Origin: Chloroflexota bacterium
GTDB taxonomy: Bacteria; Chloroflexota; UBA11872; VXOZ01
NCBI GenBank assembly: GCA_028874195.1
Contig: JAPPLM010000043.1
Coordinates: 1 to 64,000 of the forward strand
Reading direction: 5' to 3'
DNA: 64,000 nt
The translations under genes and the position numbers were made by a program. A model generated the notes under the pieces. That model searched no databases. It was given only the letters and a program-made list of their open reading frames with translations, and was not told the DNA's origin. Positions 58,481 to 64,000 of the stretch are shown in pieces (position 1 is the stretch's first letter; every line of letters begins with the position of its first letter).

Positions 58481-60841
58481 CTACAGCCGCAACGTTAATT
58501 CCAAGCCGATCGTTCTAGGTCGATTCACGCTGCCGCCGATTACCGCGTTGTCCAATTTTCCCTGAGCATTGACGAACGGTGCCGCAGTATATTCGATGTG
58601 CTGGTATGCCAACTCGTTGGTGAGATTGCTCGCGTAGGCCACCAGCAGCCACTTCTTCGATTCTACACCCAACCTCAAATGCATATAGGATTGATCGTCA
58701 AGCTCAGTCGATGGAAAGTTCTGCGGCGTGGAGAAACTACTGTCGACAAATTGATAACCCAGATACCCTATGAAGTTTAGGCCGGAATCGTTGACGGGAA
58801 CATTCAAATCCACGCCGGCAGACAGGCTCCACTTGGGCGCGTTCGCCGGGGCGTTGCCCTCAACTAGGTCAAAAGGAAAGCCAAGTGCAGCGGCTGCAGG
58901 TATTAGCAGGATACTGCCATCGAACTCCGCATCCTGATAGCCTAGGTTGGCATATGCACTCACGTACGAATTGAAGTTCCAAATGGTTTCAAGCTCAAGA
59001 CCCACGATATCGACATCCGGGCCATTGACTGCCAATACAAACGGCACTGAGGTCTGAACTTGTGGATCTTTGTACGTTGTTTTGTAGACAGCGGCATTGG
59101 CGATGAACTTTCCACCGTTCCAGACTGCTTTTGCGCCTACCTCGAATGTTTCGGCGCTGTCCTGGTCATGGGTTCGAAGTTCGGCGAACCGCACCGGATT
59201 AAATCCGGAGGCAATTGCAACTGAGCTGGGCGCGTTGAGATTGCCGTTTCGGACACCCTCTGAAAATGACGCATACAGCAAGACGCCGTCGCTCACATCA
59301 ACTTCAATGGACACGCGAGGCAACCATTCTTTGAGCTCAAACTCTTCACTCACTGCAAAACCGAACAGTTGGGTCAAGGCAATGCCGTCCGATGTAGGCA
59401 TCGGAAGGGGCGGGAGCCCCGCAAACAATGCGCTAAACGGGTCTAGGTTAGTAGCAGTGATAGCCGTCGAATCGATGGTTTCATCCACGTAGCGAACACC
59501 AGCGATGAGGCGCAGCGCATCGGATACTGAAAACGTCGCTTCGGCAAACACGGAATACTGCTCAGATTGGTAGTTTGTGTCTGACAGGAATATGGATGAT
59601 GTCACTGGATTCGTGAACGCCGGATTAGCAAATTCCGGCGCGTCTGCGCCAATGAAAGTACCGAGTTCGGAATCTTGATAGTAAGCGCCAGCGATGAAAT
59701 TCACCGGGCCCTCAAAGTTTGAAACCAAGCGCAGTTCTTGGGTGAAGCTCTCATCTTCTGAATTCGAAAAGCCGGTTGGTGAGCATGAACTGCCAGCGCC
59801 CAGGATGAAGGGGCAGAACACGGCCAAGCTCGGCGCATTCACTTGACTCACGCCCCGGTCGCGCTCAAACCACCCGGTTATGGACGTCAAGGTGAACGAG
59901 TCGAAGTCGTAGTCAAGTTTCAAACTGTACAGGTCGAAGTCGTCCTCGCCACCACCGCCAACGACCGCGGCAAGTTCCAAATCATCTGCTGCGGAGGCAG
60001 GAGACGGTGCGTTGACAAGATTGGTGGCGCCCGCCTCGTCGCGGCTAATGTGGGCTGATAGACGAGCTGTTAACTGATCGTTTGGCGTGAATAGCGCGAC
60101 AACTCGGCCGCCTGTCGATTCATAGGAGTTGAAGTTTGAGTCGTTGAGGACTGGGTTGTCGATGAAACCACCGTCATCACGCTGATTTACTACAACGCGC
60201 AGACCAAGCACATTGGGCGACAGGACCGCGCTGGACGCTGCTGAGATTGAGTAGTTCGTGCCGCCGTCGGCAGTGGATGAAAGGCCAGCCTTTATCACCG
60301 TATCGCTTATGCCCTCTTCGGACAAATCCGGATTTCTTGTGAAATAGCGAATGGTTCCCCCGACTGAACCTTCGCCAAAGAGCGTCGGCTGTGGACCGCG
60401 CAAAATCTCAACTCTTTCGTAGTCGAAGAAATTCAAGTCTCTTTGGCTGCCTAGGGACGCGGCGATGGGTATGTCATCGAGAAACTGGCTGACGAGTGGT
60501 CCAGCTTGTCCATTATCTGCGAAGAAAAGAGCGGTATTGTTGGAAATGCCGCGAATGCTCACTTCGTTCTGATTGGGCCCTCGATCGAATAGATTCAACC
60601 CCGTCGTTCGCCGCGATAGATCTTCGAAATCTACAATGCCTTCGCTGTCTAGCTGCCCTGACAACGCGCTTATGCTTGCGCCAATGTCCTGCACTGTTTC
60701 CTCACGGAAGCGAGCGGTAACCACGATCTCTTCAATATAACTATCGGCTTCGGCCTCTTCGGCTTGTGCTTGTTGCGGAGCAACAAAACCACCAATGGCC
60801 ATCGCGCATGCCGCCAACGCAGCGGTGATCGATCGATACAT
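58481..60841 (-). CDS. TonB-dependent receptor
   Basis: 786 residues. A signal peptide (about 27 residues, ending AQAEEAE) precedes the TonB box IEEIVVTARFREETVQDIGA. The plug has EILRGPQPTLFGEGSVGGTI, and the barrel ends in TIGLELTLRL. It differs markedly from the other receptors in this window, so it should import another compound. GGAGGATGCTT precedes the ATG. It is upstream of the molybdopterin operon (16 bases), consistent with joint expression. GCTACGCAA lies 83 bases upstream of the start. Confidence 0.95.
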   Translation of the reverse strand: MYRSITAALAACAMAIGGFVAPQQAQAEEAEADSYIEEIVVTARFREETVQDIGASISALSGQLDSEGIVDFEDLSRRTTGLNLFDRGPNQNEVSIRGISNNTALFFADNGQAGPLVSQFLDDIPIAASLGSQRDLNFFDYERVEILRGPQPTLFGEGSVGGTIRYFTRNPDLSEEGISDTVIKAGLSSTADGGTNYSISAASSAVLSPNVLGLRVVVNQRDDGGFIDNPVLNDSNFNSYESTGGRVVALFTPNDQLTARLSAHISRDEAGATNLVNAPSPASAADDLELAAVVGGGGEDDFDLYSLKLDYDFDSFTLTSITGWFERDRGVSQVNAPSLAVFCPFILGAGSSCSPTGFSNSEDESFTQELRLVSNFEGPVNFIAGAYYQDSELGTFIGADAPEFANPAFTNPVTSSIFLSDTNYQSEQYSVFAEATFSVSDALRLIAGVRYVDETIDSTAITATNLDPFSALFAGLPPLPMPTSDGIALTQLFGFAVSEEFELKEWLPRVSIEVDVSDGVLLYASFSEGVRNGNLNAPSSVAIASGFNPVRFAELRTHDQDSAETFEVGAKAVWNGGKFIANAAVYKTTYKDPQVQTSVPFVLAVNGPDVDIVGLELETIWNFNSYVSAYANLGYQDAEFDGSILLIPAAAALGFPFDLVEGNAPANAPKWSLSAGVDLNVPVNDSGLNFIGYLGYQFVDSSFSTPQNFPSTELDDQSYMHLRLGVESKKWLLVAYASNLTNELAYQHIEYTAAPFVNAQGKLDNAVIGGSVNRPRTIGLELTLRL

Positions 60842-61142
60842 AGAAGCATCCTCCCAAGTTACACGCCAGATTTTCGCCGTAAGCGGATTAACTACTCAGT
60901 GTGACCGCCCAATCAAGCTTCATGCTACGCAATATGTATATGAGAGTCAATTGGTATTTTGAATTGCACAGGCATTTGGAAAGATTCAAAAATTAAATGT
61001 AGTTTAGATCGTGGTTCTTGCCAAAAAGAGCATGGATGCAGTCTAGTCCGAGCTTGCTGAGAGTATTGAAATCTATTTCATTTCAACAGGTTACGTTGAA
61101 ATAGACTGCGCCTCTGAGCGACGCTACGCTATATCGCCCAGT
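60842..61142. other. Intergenic region upstream of the TonB receptor
   Basis: About 300 bases, AT-rich near the receptor. It holds GCTACGCAA at 60924-60932 and an inverted repeat TCTATTTCA (61072-61080) / TGAAATAGA (61097-61105) with nested TTTCAAC/GTTGAAA arms, which could be a terminator or RNA hairpin after the amidohydrolase gene. No protein gene is supported. Confidence 0.45.
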
Positions 61143-62390
61143 CTAACCGGCACGCTGCTGCAAGGCGGCCGCGTCAGGCTGATCCAGATACCGCTGCGGA
61201 ATGTCGAAGCCGAACAGTTTGGCGGCATTCAGGCCGAGGATCTTGGCCCGCTCGGTATCGCTCAGATGCCCCATCTGCCGCTCGATCGCTTGTGGCGAGT
61301 AGGGCCACGAGCCTTCTTGATGCGGGAAATCACTGGCCCAGAGGAAATTGTCCACCAGACCGAATTCACGGGCCAAGGCCAGCCCGGCCGGGTCCTCCTG
61401 GAAGCTGGCGAACCCCTGGCGCTTGAAGTACTCGCTAGGCAGCAGGTCAAGCTTGGGGCGGACCCACATATGATGCTTGGCGTAGGCCTCGTCCATCGCC
61501 CCCAACATCCAGGGGATCCAGCCTATGCCCGCTTCGATGGAGCCGAAGCGGAGTTTTGGATGCCGCTCGGCCACACCTGAAGCGCAAATGTTGACGATGG
61601 GCTCCATCGTTGGGGCCAGTGAGTGCACGGCATAGTTGATCACCGCGCCGCCCTGGCTGCGGGCCGTGCGCGGGTCGCGCCCTGTGGAGACGTGAAAGGT
61701 GACCGGCAGTTCCACGTCCTCAATGCAATCCCAGAGCGGGGTGAATTCACGCAGGTTGTAGTTCAGGTCGTCCACGTCGGGCGCACCGAAAACCGGTTTG
61801 CACGGCAAGCAAATGCCTTTGAATCCCAACGCCGCACAGCGTTGAATTTCCGCAATTGCGGCGTCGATGTCGGCCGGCGCGGCACAGGCCATTGGCGCCA
61901 GCCGATCATTGTGCGGGCCATAGTTCTCCCAGGCCCACTCGTTCCAGGCTCGGCACATCACTTGGGAGAACGAGGCATCCCGCGTGGCCCACATGGCCAG
62001 CCCAACATTGGGGAAAAGCACCTCGGCATCCACCCCATCCAAGGCCAGCTCCGCCGCCCGTTCATCTGGATTGCGCCCTGACTCGTGGCGTAGCCTTTCG
62101 TGCCCTTCGAGCGGCTGCACCCAATTCAACTTGGCTGGGCGAAACCCCTCGGTCTTTTGATACTGCGTCTTCTTGTCCCGGCCAACGACGACCGTCGGCA
62201 GGCGATCATGGAACGCCTCCGGCAGCCGTTCCTTGAAAATCTTCCTGGGTTCCTGAACATGCCCGTCCGCGGAAACCATGAAGTACTTGTTGGGCGCGTC
62301 AGGGTGAGGCGACCGTGGCCAGTCTGCCGACCCTGGCGATTGAGTGCGCCAAGCATTGTGCTCATCGGGCGCTGGTATCGAAATGGTCAT
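61143..62390 (-). CDS. Amidohydrolase-family (decarboxylase-like) protein
   Basis: 415 residues of the amidohydrolase-2/TIM-barrel group. YFMVSADGHVQEPRKIFKER has the metal-site histidine after an N-terminal strand, and NFLWASDFPHQEGSWPYSPQ holds the later aspartate and histidine. Related enzymes include 2-amino-3-carboxymuconate-6-semialdehyde decarboxylase and gamma-resorcylate decarboxylase. The reaction here is therefore decarboxylation or hydrolysis of an aromatic intermediate, but this is not certain. The gene has higher G+C than those before it, suggesting a separate origin. An AAAGGGGAG site precedes the ATG. Confidence 0.88.
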   Translation of the reverse strand: MTISIPAPDEHNAWRTQSPGSADWPRSPHPDAPNKYFMVSADGHVQEPRKIFKERLPEAFHDRLPTVVVGRDKKTQYQKTEGFRPAKLNWVQPLEGHERLRHESGRNPDERAAELALDGVDAEVLFPNVGLAMWATRDASFSQVMCRAWNEWAWENYGPHNDRLAPMACAAPADIDAAIAEIQRCAALGFKGICLPCKPVFGAPDVDDLNYNLREFTPLWDCIEDVELPVTFHVSTGRDPRTARSQGGAVINYAVHSLAPTMEPIVNICASGVAERHPKLRFGSIEAGIGWIPWMLGAMDEAYAKHHMWVRPKLDLLPSEYFKRQGFASFQEDPAGLALAREFGLVDNFLWASDFPHQEGSWPYSPQAIERQMGHLSDTERAKILGLNAAKLFGFDIPQRYLDQPDAAALQQRAG

Positions 62391-62480
62391 GACTCTCCCC
62401 TTTTACTCAGGTGTGGTTAACGGTTGCTCCAGACTGACTATAGGTAGTCCGCGGGCGTCACGGGCGCGGCGCGTTTCTCA

Positions 62481-63098
62481 TCATGGGCCCAGATCGAGTG
62501 TACGGTGCGCGGTCTGCCGTTCCGCAATACCCTTGTTGATGTGGTGTTCCAATAGACCTAGGCGCCTCTCGGCATCGTTGGCGTGCATGATGACGCGCAC
62601 TTTTTCCGATATGTACGTCATGTCTATTGGGTTTGGTCCGTATCGAGCAAGGGACTGAATATCCACGAAGTCCTTGTCTCGCCCGAAAATGGACTTCATG
62701 ACAATCAGATCATCGGGGCCAATCACATTGATTGTTTCCCCGTAAAGAGGCAGTGGCAGGGCTTTCTCAACGACCTCACGCAAGTAGTCAATGTTCGGAA
62801 AGAACAGATCAACCTTGATCATGCCGCTGGCGCCTTGGATGAAGCCTGTTTCCTCGGATTTGGCAAGAAGTTGCTCTTGGGTTTCGCCAAAGGCAATCCC
62901 ACATTTTTCTTGTAGATGACGTAGGACTTCGTCCGAAAAAAAGGTGGTTCCTTCCACACCTATGTTCATGTCAACGTCATAGGTGGCTCGCGGCACGCCG
63001 TGAGCCGCAAGAGCCAAAGCGCCGCCCACGGCGTAGGGTATGCCCAATTGATCCAGCAGCCTTGCGATTTGTACAACAAGGTCACCGGCGCCGTTCAT
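62481..63098 (-). CDS. Nucleotidyltransferase-fold protein (AbiEii/MNT-like)
   Basis: 205 residues with the nucleotidyltransferase fold: IPYAVGGALALAAHGVPRAT, then YDVDMNI with the DxD metal-binding pair, and VDLFFPNIDY as the third acidic strand. AbiE-type and other toxin families use this fold to modify tRNA or proteins. The small gene at 63082-63342 overlaps its start by 17 bases, as in toxin-antitoxin pairs. Whether it is a toxin or a repair or antibiotic-type transferase cannot be decided. Confidence 0.72.
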   Translation of the reverse strand: MNGAGDLVVQIARLLDQLGIPYAVGGALALAAHGVPRATYDVDMNIGVEGTTFFSDEVLRHLQEKCGIAFGETQEQLLAKSEETGFIQGASGMIKVDLFFPNIDYLREVVEKALPLPLYGETINVIGPDDLIVMKSIFGRDKDFVDIQSLARYGPNPIDMTYISEKVRVIMHANDAERRLGLLEHHINKGIAERQTAHRTLDLGP

Positions 63099-63342
63099 AG
63101 GCGTACCTCAAACGCCCCGGGAATTGCGCCTTGGCTTCATCAGGTTCTCTCGCCCTTTCAGTGAGTCTCTTCCTGAGGTCTTCGTTGCCTTCAGCAATGC
63201 GCATCGAGTCTCTGTCGAGGGCCTCAACGGCTTTCCCGCGTTCCTGCAGTGATGCATGGCGCCAACGATCATGTTTGTCCGGACCACTTGTCATTCCCGG
63301 AAGCGGAGCCGAGCGGGTTGGTTGCCAGTTTTTCCGGGCCAT
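63082..63342 (-). CDS. Small charged protein, possible antitoxin-like partner
   Basis: 86 residues, rich in Arg, Glu and Lys (LTERAREPDEAKAQFPGRLR). No family is recognised with confidence. It overlaps the start of the nucleotidyltransferase by 17 bases, so they are co-expressed. A paired toxin-antitoxin role is one possibility. No signal peptide or membrane segment. Confidence 0.5.
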   Translation of the reverse strand: MARKNWQPTRSAPLPGMTSGPDKHDRWRHASLQERGKAVEALDRDSMRIAEGNEDLRKRLTERAREPDEAKAQFPGRLRYAYERRR

Positions 63343-63625
63343 TGGCTAAGTTCCATTTCAATTGCACATGCATTGTAGGGGATTCGGAGAGCATTCCAAC
63401 TATGGAGGAGAGACTCAATGGTGGCTGCATCATCATTCGAGATTTCACACATCTCGCGCCGCCCCGCCTTTGCCAGCGGTCAGTTCCATGTTCCTGCACC
63501 CCTAGACCAGGTAGCCATCGCCAGATGCCCGAGCGGGCAGGTCGCCTCTATCCCTGAGCGGGGGAATCCGATATTTTTCGCATGCAGCGCAAGAACTGGA
63601 AACTGGCGGAAAAAGGGGTATTGAT
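63343..63625. other. Intergenic region before the FAD dehydrogenase
   Basis: About 280 bases. No supported gene; the small frames have no recognisable features. An AAAAGGGG stretch at its end is the ribosome-binding site of the next gene. Confidence 0.4.
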
Positions 63626-64000
63626 ATGGGAGGCAATCGGTCGAGACAGCACGCTAGAGACTATGACGTGATCGTGATCGGTTCCGGAGCGGCGGGTCTC
63701 TCGGCGGCTGTAGCCGCTGCGGATGCCGGGGCCAGTGTACTTGTCGTTGAGGCGGAAACCGTTGTTGGCGGTTCGTCCCGCCTGAGCGGGGGTCATTTCT
63801 ACGCAGCGGGAACGTCGGTACAGGCGGAAGCGGGGGTTATTGGCGACACCGCGGATGCCATGTTCGAACATTACATGACCCTGAACCAGTGGATGGTCGA
63901 CCCTGCAGTCGTTCGGAGGTACTGCGATCTTTCGGCGCCCACTTTCGAATGGCTCCGGGGGCTTGGCGTCACATTCCCCAAAGAGGGCGTCTACCCCTCC
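63626..64000 (+). CDS. FAD-dependent dehydrogenase / fumarate-reductase-like flavoprotein, N-terminal part
   Basis: The ATG at 63626 follows AAAAGGGG and the frame stays open to the window end (125 codons). YDVIVIGSGAAGLSAAVAAA is the FAD-binding GxGxxG, ending in the acidic residue of VLVVEAE, and GGSSRLSGGHFYAAGTSV is the segment typical of the fumarate-reductase/3-ketosteroid-dehydrogenase flavoproteins. The catalytic domain lies outside the window. A role in dehydrogenating a ketosteroid or related ring compound would fit the region but is not shown. Confidence 0.85.
   Translation, partial: MGGNRSRQHARDYDVIVIGSGAAGLSAAVAAADAGASVLVVEAETVVGGSSRLSGGHFYAAGTSVQAEAGVIGDTADAMFEHYMTLNQWMVDPAVVRRYCDLSAPTFEWLRGLGVTFPKEGVYPS

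Noticed and set aside
1-64000. CRISPR array, tRNA or rRNA genes
   Set aside because: No regularly spaced direct repeats and no cloverleaf or rRNA-like sequence was found on either strand.

Overview
The window reads as an accessory catabolic region of a TonB-dependent, lipid-metabolising Gram-negative bacterium. Three TonB-dependent receptor loci (plus the remnant of a fourth), periplasmic signal peptides, LuxC/LuxE-type acyl reduction, a wax-ester synthase and a class III PHA synthase fit a marine-type gammaproteobacterium best. That placement is an inference from gene content: there is no rRNA or housekeeping gene here to confirm it, and no tRNA, rRNA or CRISPR array was seen. Genes are dense, with many 1-4 base overlaps, and most transcription between 13 kb and 27 kb and between 40 kb and 63 kb runs on the minus strand.

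Layout. 1-7.3 kb: end of a TonB receptor (probable frameshift), a broken hydrolase, a luciferase-like monooxygenase, a saccharopine-dehydrogenase-like reductase, an internally deleted TonB receptor, an NTF2/SnoaL-like protein, an AhpD-like protein and a FAD oxidoreductase. 7.3-13.7 kb: a second SnoaL-like gene, an 88-base repeat, an F420-type luciferase-like protein, a hydrolase, then a wax-ester synthase operon carrying two secreted SnoaL-like proteins, and a second copy of the repeat. 13.1-17.1 kb: class III PHA synthase (PhaC with a short PhaE) coupled to a GNAT protein, and an N-acyl-D-amino-acid deacylase. 17.3-27.4 kb: TonB receptor, a 673-base non-autonomous IS4-like element with a 9-base target duplication, a secreted alkylsulfatase-like metallo-hydrolase, an MFS carrier, LuxC and LuxE homologues, and an SDR. 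27.4-28.4 kb: a decayed GC-rich IS91-type element that separates a 30-base perfect palindrome from a TetR gene. 28.5-31 kb: TetR, a second copy of the secreted SnoaL pair, and a SnoaL/serine-hydrolase chimera. 31-44.4 kb: ThDP enzyme, two duplicated AsnC/Lrp gene pairs, two thiolase/DUF35 modules, alcohol dehydrogenase, acyl-CoA ligase and a MetE-like enzyme. 44.5-52 kb: SDR, enoyl-CoA hydratase, a second deacylase, nitroreductase, Rieske oxygenase, MFS, cupin. 52.2-62.4 kb: EthD-like protein, luciferase-like protein, acyl-CoA-dehydrogenase-type hydroxylase, double hot-dog MaoC protein, molybdopterin oxidoreductase, TonB receptor, amidohydrolase. 62.5-64 kb: a nucleotidyltransferase with a small partner, and the start of a FAD dehydrogenase.

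How the genes may work together. Outer-membrane uptake (TonB) and MFS import would feed oxygenases (luciferase-like, Rieske, HsaA-like), CoA activation (ligase), beta-oxidation-type or retro-aldol cleavage (MaoC, enoyl-CoA hydratase, SDR, thiolase-DUF35 pairs) and storage as wax ester or PHA. This resembles degradation of steroid-, terpenoid- or aromatic-type hydrophobic compounds, but the substrate cannot be read from the sequence.

The most unusual signals are four: the duplicated two-gene AsnC/Lrp cassette with TTGCGT-N5-ACGCAA-like sites recurring before many genes; the repeated family of paired secreted SnoaL-like proteins tied to a wax-ester synthase; several genes caught in the middle of decay or fusion; and a 17-base tandem duplication that creates a six-codon leader ORF over the start of the alcohol dehydrogenase.
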